From contig CM050454.1 of NCBI GenBank assembly GCA_027563935.2, positions 6,848,001 to 6,912,000 of the forward strand: a stretch of 64,000 nt of DNA, written 5' to 3'. Below, one piece after another: positions 11,944 through 23,224 of the stretch. The stretch comes from Costus lasius (Eukaryota > Streptophyta > Magnoliopsida > Zingiberales > Costaceae). How positions within the stretch are numbered: the first letter of the stretch is position 1; each line of letters begins with the position of its first letter. Under the pieces are notes generated by a model. That model ran no database searches. It was given only the letters and a program-made list of their open reading frames with translations, and had not been told where the DNA came from. The position numbers were made by a program, and so were the translations under genes.

Positions 11944-14015
11944 TGTTACGCCCATGACACTAGACGACAAAGGGGCATTGTAAACTGAATAAAATATTAA
12001 TAGTTAAACCTGACTAATGTGATTGACGGGACTCGTCAATGCTGCCGTGATTGGAACCTATTCCCCTTTGTTTCCTTACTATGCGCCCGTGATTAGCCGC
12101 GTGAGCCTTGCTATTTCTCCCCTCCGCCTCCGCTCGTCTCCTTCACTAAGCGAACGCCGCTGCTGCCATTCGACCCAGCCTCCCTTCTCTTTGTGAACCT
12201 CCATCTGCTTACGACGCCACTGCCCCGACGAGCTCCTTCGCCGGCGACGACGAGATCTGAACCGGCGACGAAGCTCCTTTCCCTCTTTAACGGGTGTAGC
12301 CGGGAAACCCTAAAGCCGACGCGATCCTCGTCTCCGACGACGTTGGAGGACTTCCCTTCCTGCGGTGAAAGTTTTCGCCTCCTTCCGAAGCGTTTCCGGC
12401 GTCTTCGTCTCCGGCGCCGGCGAGTTGCGCGAACGGCGCCGCTAACTTCAAACGCAGATCTCCGGCGACCCTGATCCTCTTTCGCGAAACGGGCTGTACG
12501 ACCGAACTCCTCTCGGCGTTGGCTTCATTCTGCCTACCGGAAAGCTCCGATCTGACCACCGGAGTTACTGTTCCGGCGATCACTGTAGCGGCGACGCTAC
12601 TGTTCCAGCGAACCTAGAAGTTCGTGTCGACGAGTATATTGGGTTGGTTCTTGCGTCCTCCATCGTCACTAGGTGTTATTCGTTCACACAAGGCTGCGAA
12701 CTCGGTTAGTACCCGTACCTGCCTTTATACGTATACAAACGCATGCGTAAACATAAACTTGGACCTGTATATCTGACAAACCTGATTAAATGATTATACC
12801 TGGACATGACTACCTAATACTGACTCTTATAAGTAGATTAGCATAATATGAGAACTTACACCTGATTTACCTGTTAGGACCTGTTGACTAATCGCGTGAT
12901 ATCGGGTTGGTTCTGTTTTACTGTACGTCTGCATCTGAGGTAGGGATTCTACCTCCGTTCTTTGGTACGGTGCCAACCGCATGTGTAGTTAGCGGCACCT
13001 CCCCTATTGCTTATTATTACTGTTGATTACTGTTCTAACTCCCGTTCTACTCTGCGTACATTCTTGTTGACATAAACTGTTGCATGAAGCACGGTATGAG
13101 TATTTTTGTTCTTGCATGTGTATTGGTAGATGGTAGGTGGTATGAGTTCTGTATATGTACATTGAGGATTGACTGTCTAGAGATAGACATGTCAGTATAC
13201 CTCAGATACTGCCGATGAGATTTCTGTCGAGACGCTGTATGATCGTCTCTGACCGAGAGAGTCCGATGTTATGGGCTTGAGATCTGTTTTCAGCCCAATA
13301 TGGGGTTGTATTGAGTGTAGGATGCTACACTAGCGGGCTGTCGACAGACAGTCATCTCTACTGTTCGGGGAGCCATTAGTGGGGACCACTCTATTTTATA
13401 GAGTTGCGGGTCGTGGACCACTGTTGTACCAGCTCCCAGTTTTTATCTGTGTATGAGGATATATATATATATATATATATTGATACGTATATTGAGATTT
13501 GATTATACTCTATATGGTCATATAGAGTCTTGGTTGTATTCTGGTAATTCCTTGTATCTGATCATGCACCATATACATTGTAATATCCCTACTTAGCCTC
13601 CGGCTAACCCCCTTTGGTTTGCCTCCAGGTTCAGGCGCGGCTCCACCTGGAGCAGAGTACATAGTTAGTAGTTTGACCACCAGTCTGGGTGGGTTGTGAT
13701 GCATTTTGGTCTGTTGTTATTTTATGTTATGTTGTTGGACTCCGTTGACCGCTGCGTCGGTCATGTTATTCGTTGGTTTGTCGACCGCTGCGCCGGTCCT
13801 GTTGTTGTTATTTTTGTTGACCGCTGCGCCGGTCTATATTTCTTGTCTGTCGGTGTTGTGTTATGGATATTTAAGGCCGGGCTGGCCTCTTGTTAGGCTA
13901 TTTTATTCAGTCTGTACCTTTCGGTTGTCAGGATTGATTTGACAGGTACAGTGTTGTGCGTCTCGAGGTCCGGGATTCCCGGCATGTGATCCAGGTAGAT
14001 TTTCGGAGCGTAACA
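11944..14015 (+). repeat. Tekay array LTR 2 (shared middle LTR)
   Basis: About 2,072 bp, acting as 3' LTR of copy 1 and 5' LTR of copy 2. It has an intact TGTTACGCCC start and ends GGAGCGTAACA. It alone lacks about 12 bp near 12,290 (CTCTTTAACGGG against a longer version in LTRs 1 and 3), and it has the longest AT microsatellite of the three (near 13,460). Confidence 0.93.
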
Positions 14016-14019
14016 ATTA

Positions 14020-14034
14020 TGGTATCAGAGGTTA
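14020..14034 (+). promoter_or_regulatory. primer binding site, internal 2
   Basis: TGGTATCAGAGGTTA begins four bases after LTR 2. It is closer to the initiator tRNA-Met complement than the copy 1 site. Confidence 0.85.
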
Positions 14035-14176
14035 GGTTGAGGGTCTTACATGGGACATAAGGACTTAGGATAAAACCTAAGGATTTAAGATCGCGTCAGT
14101 GTTAATCGCATTTGATTATGATAATCTGTGATTTTCATTAACGTAACCATTTGTTGTTGTTGGTGCGTTACAGGAA

Positions 14177-17100
14177 ATGACACCAAAGAAAAGTTCCCGT
14201 CTTGGACAAGTGGCGGGATTAGCTCGAGAAGCATTGAGTGCGCCACTCAGTTGGATGCGTAAAGCTTCAGGTTCTGGCAGTGAGAGAAGGGAAGAACCCT
14301 CTGTAGCTGCCCCACGTATTCAATATGACGACGATGTTAGTGAAGTGGGAAGTAGACGGCATGCACCAGAACCTCCGGTCCAAGAACCTCCACGGCGTAG
14401 AGCGCGTGAAACTCCCTCGACTGCAGCGTTGGAGTTAGCGTCTCGCTTTACCACCATGGGGGAACGACGATTTGGAGTGTTTTCTGGAAAACCAGACCCG
14501 TGGGAAGCCACAAATTGGTTGGAGAGTGTCACAGACACACTGAATTTTTTAGGGTGCCCTAATGACCAACGGGTGAAATTGGCGGTTTATTTCTTCAAGG
14601 GTGTCGCAAAGGCGTGGTTTGCCGGGCTTGAGCAGACTATTGGAGCAGCCTGCTATGATTGGGACATCTTCTGTGGAGCCTTCCATACCGAGTATTTTCC
14701 AAGGACTTTTCGGGAGACGCTGCGTCAAGAGTATGTGAATCTGGAACAGAATGAGCGGTCTGTCGATGAATACTTAGCGGATTTCCAGCCGTTTTCGATA
14801 ATGTTCCCTACTGTGACCCCTAAAATTGAGGATAAGTCGGAACAGTTTATTTGTGGACTGGACCCTGAAATTTCACGAGGGACCAACTCAGCTCCTCTTG
14901 AGGACTTTTCAGCTGTGGTCGCTATGGCGCGCCGAACTGAGCAGCGCGAAAAGGCTATTGAACAGAAGCAGCGCAAGGGCAAAGCAACCGCCTCGAGTCA
15001 TTCTAGGGAGTCTGGGTTTTCTGCCAGCCGGAGTCCACCTGTACAGCGTTCTAGTGCTCGTTCGATCCAGCCGGGTCGGAAATCATGTGCCCCAGGGTCC
15101 ATGTCTGCTCGTTCTTTCCAATCGCCTCCGCCAAATGTTGGATCTTCTCCGGACACGAGGGCCTGCTATCAGTGTGGGGAGGTGGGCCATATTTCCCGGC
15201 ACTGCCCACTTCAGTATATTCAGTGCCACTACTGTCATGAGATGAGCCACTACAAAAGCCACTGTCCAAATAGAGGCAAGCAGCCTCAGGTTGCCCCTAG
15301 TACACAGAGATCTACTCCACCTACTTGACGAGGACAGCATCGACCTCCTCGCCGCGGTCACACTGCACCGACTCCCCAGGGCAGACCGCAGCAGACACCC
15401 ACGACGGGCCAGACTTATGCGCTGACTGAGCAGGATGCACAGCGCGAGACAGGCAACGTCATGCGAGGTATCATTTCAGTATTCGGTACACCTGCATGTT
15501 TATTGATAGATACTGGTAGCTCACACTCCTTTATTTCGTATGCGTATGTGAAAAAGTTGGAATTAGAACCGGTTTTCTCTCAACATGATTTTGACGGTAT
15601 CTGTACCCTCTGGGGGTACGTTATGATCATACTTAGAGGTACAACAGTGCCCTCTGAGTTTCAACGGATTGATTATATACTCGGATCTGATGTTACTGGA
15701 ATTCTCATATTTTGAGATTATTCTTGGAATGAATTGGTTATCCTATAACCGTGTAGTGGTTGATTGCGATGACTGCACGGTGGTATTCAAAGGTCATGAT
15801 TATATGACATACACATTTCCTGGAGTATCTAGTCAGATTGCTCCTATAATTTCTACTATGCAAGCCAGGAGGTTACTTAGCAGTGGATGTCATGGTTATC
15901 TTATGTCTATTGTTGATAAGGGGGATCAGACCCCGATTCCTGTCGAACGTGTGCCGGTTGTTAGGAAATTTCTTGATGTATTTCCTAAGGACTTATCTGG
16001 ATTGCCACCCAACAAGGCCATAAACTTTGCTATTGATCTCCAGCCTGGTACGACGCCTATCTCCAAAGCACCGTATCGGATGGCGCCCCATGAGCTTGAG
16101 GAGTTGAAAGTCCAATTATAGGAGCTTCTTGATAAGGGGTTTATCAGACCCAACGCATCTCCCTGAGGTGCTCCTGTTCTATTTGTGAAGAAAAAGGACG
16201 GTTCATTTCGGCTGTGTGTGGACTATAGACAGTTGAATGCAGTTACAGTGAAGAATAAGTACCCTATACCAAGGATTGATGACTTATTTGACCAGCTCAA
16301 GGGTACTTCTATCTACTCCAAAATTGACTTGAGATCGGGATATCACCAGTTAAGAATTCGTGGAGAAGACGTGTCGAAGACTGCCTTTCGAACACGTTAT
16401 GGGCATTACGAGTTTCTCGTTATGCCCTTCGGTCTGACAAATACTCCAGCGGCCTTTATGGACATGATGAATCGCGTGTTCATCAATTATCTTGATCAAT
16501 TTGTTGTGGTTTTTATTGATGACATATTGATATATTCTCGGAGCATGGATGAGCACAAGAGACATCTTCGGCTTGTGCTAGAGACCCTTAGAAGAGAGCA
16601 ACTGTATGTTAAGTACAGCAAGTGTGCTTTTTGGCTAAGTGAAGTTACCTTCTTAGGGCATGTGATTTCCGGTGAAGGTGTGGCAGTTGATCCTGAAAAG
16701 ATTAAAGCTATTGTAGAATGGGAAAATCCGAAGACTGTGGCAGAAGTTCGGAGCTTTCTCGGATTAGCTGTATATTATCAAAAATTTGTAGAGGGGTTTT
16801 CTAAAATTGCCGGTCCACTTACAAATTTGACAAAGAGAGAGGTTAAATTCTGTTGGGATGAAAATTGTGAAAATAGTTTTATGGAATTAAAACAATGACT
16901 GGTCAGTGCCCCTATCTTAGTACTTCCGACTGGTGACGAGGGGTATACAGTATACACAGATGTCTCTTTCCAAGGCTTAGGTGCTGTATTGATGCAGTAT
17001 GGTAAAGTGATAGCGTATGCCTCCCGTCAACTTAAAGAGCATGAAAAGAACTACCAGGTACATGATTTAGAATTAACTGCGGTGGTATTCGCCCTTATGA

Positions 17101-18558
17101 TTTGGCGACATTATTTATACGAAGTTACATTTGAGATATTTACGGATCATCAAAGCCTGAAATAGGTACCTGCAGTCTATCATCGCAAAGGGCAACAGAG
17201 AAGAATTTACCAAGGATGATCAAGGAGTAATAAGGTGCTGGAATAGGTTATATATACCCGAGGTAGTTAAGGAAGAATTACTAGCAGAAGCACACAAGTC
17301 GAGATTCACGGTACATCCTAGTGCCACGAAAATGTATAATGACCTTTGAAAGTCTTATTGGTGGGAAGGCATGAAGAGTGATGTGGCAGAGTATGTCGGA
17401 CGATGTCTGGTATGCCAACAAGTGAAAATTGAGCATAAGAAACCTTCTGGGCTCTTACAGAGTATTCCTATTCCGGAGTGGAAGTGGGAACATATTACCA
17501 TGGACTTCGTGACGGATCTTCCTAGGTCGCGTACAAGCCATGACTCGGTTTGGGTAGTCGTTGACCGCTTGACCAAGTCTGCCCATTTCCTCCCTATCAG
17601 AAAGAATTACTCCATGGACAAGCTGGCAAGGCTTTATTGTCAGGAGATTGTACGGCTACATGGGGTTCCTGCCAGTATTATTTCTGACAGAGACCCACGA
17701 TTTACATCTCGGTTCTGGGTTAGTTTACAGAAGGCTTTGGGAACTGAATTGTGGTTCAGTACGGCTTATCACCCGCAGACTGATGGACAGTCTGAGAGGA
17801 CCATTCAGACCTTAGAGGACATACTTCGAGCCATCACTTTGGACTTCACGGATGGTTGGGAGTGTCATCTTCACTTAGTGGAATTTGCGTACAATAATAG
17901 TTATCATTCGACGATCCAGATGGCACCTTTCGAGGCTTTGTACGGTAGGAAGTGTAGATCTCCGGTGCTATGGGACGAAGCAGGTGAAAGCCGTGTGTTG
18001 GGACCGGCTATGTTAGCACTTGATGCCGAGAGAGTTCAGATTATTAAACGGAGATTATTAGCTGCCCAAAGTCGGCAAAAAAGTTACGCAGACAAAAGAT
18101 GGCGGCCACTTGAATTTGATGTCGGTGACCACGTGTTCCTTCGGATTTCTCCGAAGAAGGGTACGATTAGATTCAGGTATACTGGTAAGTTAGCCACGAG
18201 GTATATGAGTCCTTTCGAGATACTGGAGAGAGTTGGACCCGTCGCATACCGCTTAGCACTTCCACCGATGTACTCTTATATTCATCCGGTGTTCCATGTG
18301 TCCATGTTGCGTAAATACATCGCGGATCCGTCTCATGTGTTTAGCCATGGTACGGTCCATGTCCAAGAAGATGCCACGTATACCGAGATGCCTGTAGAGA
18401 TCTTAGAGCGCAAAGAGCACAAGCTGAGAAATAAGGTAATCAGTCTGATTAAAGTCAAATGGAAACATCACCTTGAGAGTGAGGCTACTTGGGAGCGCGA
18501 GGATGAATTTATGAAGAGACTTCCGGATCTGTTTCCGAAGATGGAGTTAGACGAGTAA
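14177..18558 (+). pseudogene. gag-pol polyprotein, internal copy 2, frameshifted and deleted
   Basis: Starts at ATG 14177 (MTPKKSSRLGQ). The gag frame stays open to a TGA at 15326 (CGA in copy 1). An extra T near 15,589 shifts the frame in the protease. Further stops lie at 16119 (TAG for CAG), 16164 (TGA, shared with copy 1), 16896 (TGA for AGA) and 17347 (TGA for CGA). At about 17,164 a deletion removes the equivalent of copy 1 bases 10151-10443 (293 bp, end of RNase H and linker). The integrase to chromodomain part is then open again from 17371 to the natural TAA at 18558, with [12 protein letters not shown] and HPQTDGQSER intact. Confidence 0.92.
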
Positions 18559-18664
18559 ATTCTGTACGAGTGAATGTCGTATTACTACTTTTGTAATTCT
18601 ATTTAAGTACCGTTAATGAAATTGTTTTGAATTTGGGGACCAAATTCTTTGAAGGTGGATGTAA

Positions 18665-20737
18665 TGTTACGCCCATGACACTAGACGACAAAGGGGCATT
18701 GTAAACTGAATAAAATATTAATAGTTAAACCTGACTAATGTGATTGACGGGACTCGTCAATGCTGCCGTGATTGGAACCCATTCCCCTTTGTTTCCTTAC
18801 TGTGCGCCCGTGATTAGCCGCGTTAGCCATGCTATTTCTCCCCTCCGCCTCCGCTCGTCTCCTTCACTGAGCGAACGCCGCTGCTGCCATTCGACCTAGC
18901 CTCCCTTCTCTTTGTGAACCTCCACCTGCTTACGACGCCACTGCCCCGACGAGCTCCTTCGCCGACGACGACGAGATCTGAACCGGCGACGAAGCTCCTT
19001 TCCCTCTTTCACGCATGCGACGACGGGTGTGGCCGGGAAACCCTAAAGTCGACGCGATCCTCATCTCCGACGAGGTTGGAGGACTTCCCTACCTGCGGCG
19101 AAAGTTTTCGCCTCCTTCCGAAGCATTTCCGGCGTCTTCGTCTCCGGCGCCGGCGAGTTGCGCGAACGGCGCCGCTAACTTCGAACGCAGATCTCCGGCG
19201 ACCCTGACCCCCTTTCGCGAAACGGGCTGTACGACCGAACTCCTCTCGCCGTCGGCTTCATTCTGCCTACCGGAAAGCTCCAATCTGACCACCGGAGTTA
19301 CTGTTCCGGTGATCACTGTACCGGCGGCGCTACTGTTCCGGCGAACCTAGAAGTTCGTGTCGACGTGTATATTGGGTTGGTTCTTGCGTCCTCCGTCGTC
19401 ACGAGGTGTTATTCGTTCGCACAAGGTTGCGAACTCGGTTAGTACCCGTACCCGCCTTTATACGTATACAAACGCATGCGTAAACATAAACTTGGACCTG
19501 TATATCTGACAAACCTGATTAAATGATTATACCTGGACATGACTACCTAATACTGACTCTTATAAGTAGATTAGCATAATATGAGAACTTACACCTGATT
19601 TACCTGTTAGGACATGTTGACTGATCGCGTGATATCGGGTTGGTTCTGTTTTACTGTACGTCTGCATCTGAGGTAGGGATTCTACCTCCGTTCTTTGTTA
19701 CGATGCCAACCGCATGTGTAGTTAGCGGCACCTCCTCTATTGCTTATTATCACTGTTGATTACTGTTCTAACTCCCGTTCTGCTCTGCGTACATTCCTGT
19801 TGACATAAACTGTTGCATGAAACATGGTATGAGTATTTTATTCTTGCATGTTTATTAGTAGATGGTAGGTGGTATGAGTTCTGTATATGTACATTGAGGA
19901 TTGACTGTCTAGCGATAGACATGTCAGTATACCTCAGATACTACCTGTGAGATTTCTGTCGAGACGCTGTATGATCGTCTCTGACCGAGAGAGTCCGATG
20001 TTATGGGCTTGAGGTCTGTTATCAGCCCAATGAGGGGTTGTACTGAGTGTAGGACACTACACTAGCGGGCTGTCGACGGACAGTCGTCTCTACTGTTCGG
20101 GGAGCCATCAGTAGGGACCACTCTATTTTATAGAGTTGCGGGTCGTAGACCACTGCTGTACCAGCTCCTAGTTTTTATCTGTGTATGAGGATATATATAT
20201 ATTGATACGTATATTGAGATTTGATTATACTCTATATGGTCATATAATGTCTTGGTTGTATTCTGGTAATTCCTTGTATCTGATCATGCACCATATACAT
20301 TGTAATATCCCTACTTAGCCTCCGACTAACCCCCTTTGGTTTGCCTCCAGGTTCAGGCGCGGCTCCACCTGAAGCAGAGTAGATAGTTAGTAGTTTGACC
20401 ACCAATCTGGGTGGGTTGTGATGCATTTTGGTCTGTTGTTATTTTATGTTATGTTGTTGGACTCCGTTGACCGCTGCGTCGGTCATGTTATCTGTTGGTT
20501 TATCGACCGCTGCGCCGGTTCTGTTGTTGTTATTTTTATTGACCGCTGCGCCGGTCTATATTTCTTGTCTGTCGGTGTTGTGTTATGGATATTTAAGGCC
20601 GGGCTGGCCTCTGGTTAGGCTAATTTATTCAGTTTGTACCTTTCGGTTGTCAGGATTAATTTGACAGGTACAATATTATGCGTCCCGAGATCCGGGATTC
20701 CCGGCGTGAAATCCTGGTGGATTTTTGGGGCGTAACA
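18665..20737 (+). repeat. Tekay array LTR 3
   Basis: About 2,073 bp, TGTTACGCCC to GGGGCGTAACA, preceded by the polypurine tract at 18651-18664 and followed by the AGCCC target duplication. It has the shortest AT microsatellite of the three LTRs (near 20,190). In its first 100 bases it matches LTR 2 better than LTR 1. Confidence 0.92.
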
Positions 20738-20742
20738 AGCCC

Positions 20743-23224
20743 CGCTGTCGGATCTCGCTTGCTCACGCCGCCGCGGGGCCGATCCCATGTGGGCGAGCAT
20801 AGAAACAACGCGTCTGAATGAGGTCCTCCCATCGAACGCGGTCTCTCTCCCTCTCTCTCTCTCTCATTCTTCTTCCAATCATCATGCCCTCGCTTTGTTG
20901 ATTTATCCATTTTTTCTGTCTTCCCCTCCAATCATCAAACCTTAAAGAGGAGACAAAGTCCGTGGAATCTGCGGCCGCGCTGAACGACATCGCATGGCGC
21001 CCTCGTTATCCCGTCCGCCAGTTGTCTCAGATTTCTTATATCGCACGGGGAGAAGCTCGGTGGGGCATTCCGTCGAATAATTGAGGGGTTGCCCCACGTG
21101 TGCTGTGGGCATAGTTGATCCGCCCTCCTTCTTTCTGGGCCTAAATCTGTGAAGCATTTGTTTCTTAGGTTTATGTCGCGTACTGTCATGAGAGTGCCCA
21201 TCTTGCTTAACGGGCCAAAGCCTGCCTTACTCTAAGTTGGAAACTGGACAAGCTGCGAAAGCTTGAGTAAATCCAATTCATTTGTCGTCAGATTTGTATA
21301 CTTAATTAGCTTTATAGGATAAATTTTATGAATATAACACGATATTATACTAAATAAGCCTAGTGGCTTCTTTTGCTCTTGCTGCGTGCAGGGCCTTCAA
21401 TTCCTCAATTGAGCACAGAAGAAGACAACACTCCACGGATCTGAACGAGGACTGCTCACCAACGTACAAATTTTATTCTTTGTGTCTCCCTAAAGTGGAC
21501 TCCGTTGGTAATTTTCATTATTTAGCCATTTCAATTTTATTTTATTGTTCAGTTTTATTTAAAACAGATTTTATTTCAAATTTCTGGTTTGGTTCGGCGT
21601 GGTAATTTTTTGGGAGTGGGACACGGGCGGAGAAAATGCGACAGGAAATGAAGGAGAGAGGGGCACAGATGGGTCAGCCATTTGCGAGGACGGCTACTTT
21701 CAAAAAGTGGGCACGTTCCTGCTATTTCGGGGTGCCCGATCGAATGATCAATCAAGAATCGCCGTCTGATTTGAAACGAGCGGCCAGGATTCGGATGCGG
21801 AAAATTCGGCGCCGGGTGGTGCATCAGGACACGAGGGAGGCAAGGACGACTGATGCGCTGTTGCAAACGCTGTGCTCGAGGTACAACTTACCGCCTTCCG
21901 CCGAATGCTTTATCTGGACCTCGCCCGGATCCGCCACTGTGCAGCGCGTACCTAGAGCATTGGAAACGTTTTCTTATAAAAAAAAAATTTGTTCCGATTT
22001 TAGTTAACTCCGGGGGAAACTGAATAGTAGAAGTTGATCAAAACGAGTTGGTATGACTTGATGATACATAGGGCACTCTCGGTTATGGCACCCATAGTCA
22101 GATTAAGTCCCTAATAGCCTTGATTATTTCAATTAGCTCCCTTGAGTAGGAGATGGTGTCATATGGCACTTGTCTGTGGAGTTTGCTACAAAAGTGATGA
22201 GAAAATCATCTCTTTTTACCCATATTTATAGTTTTACCTAGTGATTGTGTGATATTGGTAGGCTCTGCTATGGATGAGATATGGCTTGGCTATATGCTCA
22301 TTTTGTACGGTGAAGCAACATATTTATGCTAGCCTTACTTTGCTGCAATATGGGACCCTACTGGTGCAGACAAGTTCTACTAGAATCATTCATGAGTTAG
22401 ATGAAGCTTATAGTGGCTAGTTGTATCATCCATGCATCTGCACCGGGCTATTATAGTAACTAATCTCTCTATGGCTCGTATGCTTGATTGATTGATTCTC
22501 TTTCTTTCCTTTTTTTTTACTTTCTGGAAGAAAAAAGACTGCTGTTTTGAATGCCAGTTACTTGTGTAGAAAATTTTACATTGTATGAAGTGACAAGCAA
22601 GCCATTGCTTTAACGCATAAAATCTTTCTCATCGCTGCAGGGCATGCATGATGAAACTGACAATCAATCTTGGTGAATTCATGTGATGCGGCTCATCACA
22701 TTGATTAAACCATGCATGAAGATTTTGGCAATCAGAGACGACCCGTCGACCATGCAGCTTCGCAGGGCAGACTGCACATTTTAATGCTTAACTTATACTG
22801 AAAGGTCACATCTTCTTTATTCAGTGTTTTTGATTTGTTGCAGTTCCCTTTATATTTACTTATACGTAGTTCTTTCATGAAATTTCTGCACCATTTCGAG
22901 TTTACTCCAGCTACTTTCTGAGGCAAAAACATGTCCACCTTTTTTCACTCACTGTTTCCAAGAATCAATTAGTTTATGCTTCGTAACGTTTCATTTTCAC
23001 CAAATAATTTCACTACAAAGGGACGGTTGCAGAATCGTGATTCCCTCCTTACTGATGTTTAAAATTGATAGAGAAACAACACACACTACCTGTAGGCTGC
23101 AGCATGTGAACAGTCTAAAGTAACAAGATTGGTACTTGGGCTGTACAAAATGGGGCGGCCGCTCCGAATTCACCAAGAACAAGAGGATTGTGGAAATTTT
23201 TTCCATGTTCAAACGCTGAGGAGA
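20743..23224. other. intergenic, right of the Tekay array
   Basis: The first part is GC-rich and continues the candidate exon split by the insertion (to 20821). It is followed by a CT-rich microsatellite (about 20,845-20,872) and an open stretch containing SAAALNDIAWRPRYPVRQLS (about 20,955-21,020), which could be a second exon but has no recognisable family. A 123-codon frame at 21,636-22,007 is also unrecognised. The rest is AT-rich sequence downstream of the receptor kinase and probably holds its 3' UTR. No RNA gene is seen. Confidence 0.35.

Larger units (their letters stand above)
4920..20742 (+). mobile_element. tandem Tekay/Del-type Ty3/gypsy chromovirus: three LTRs, two internal regions
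   Basis: The array runs LTR (4925-7002), internal 1, LTR (11944-14015), internal 2, LTR (18665-20737). LTRs start TGTTACGCCC (TATTATGCCC in the first copy) and end GGGGCGTAACA or a close variant. The same 5-bp sequence AGCCC lies outside the first LTR (4920-4924) and the last (20738-20742), so the array behaves as one insertion. Pol order RT-RNaseH-integrase plus a C-terminal chromodomain-like region fits chromoviruses of the Tekay/Del clade. The simplest origin is unequal recombination between LTRs at one locus. Both internals are defective. Confidence 0.93.

Noticed and set aside
23150..23180. NotI and EcoRI sites side by side (GCGGCCGCTCCGAATTC), like a cloning linker
   Set aside because: The flanking sequence is continuous AT-rich plant DNA next to the kinase gene. 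Other NotI sites occur naturally near 3,988 and 20,972. There is no vector sequence.
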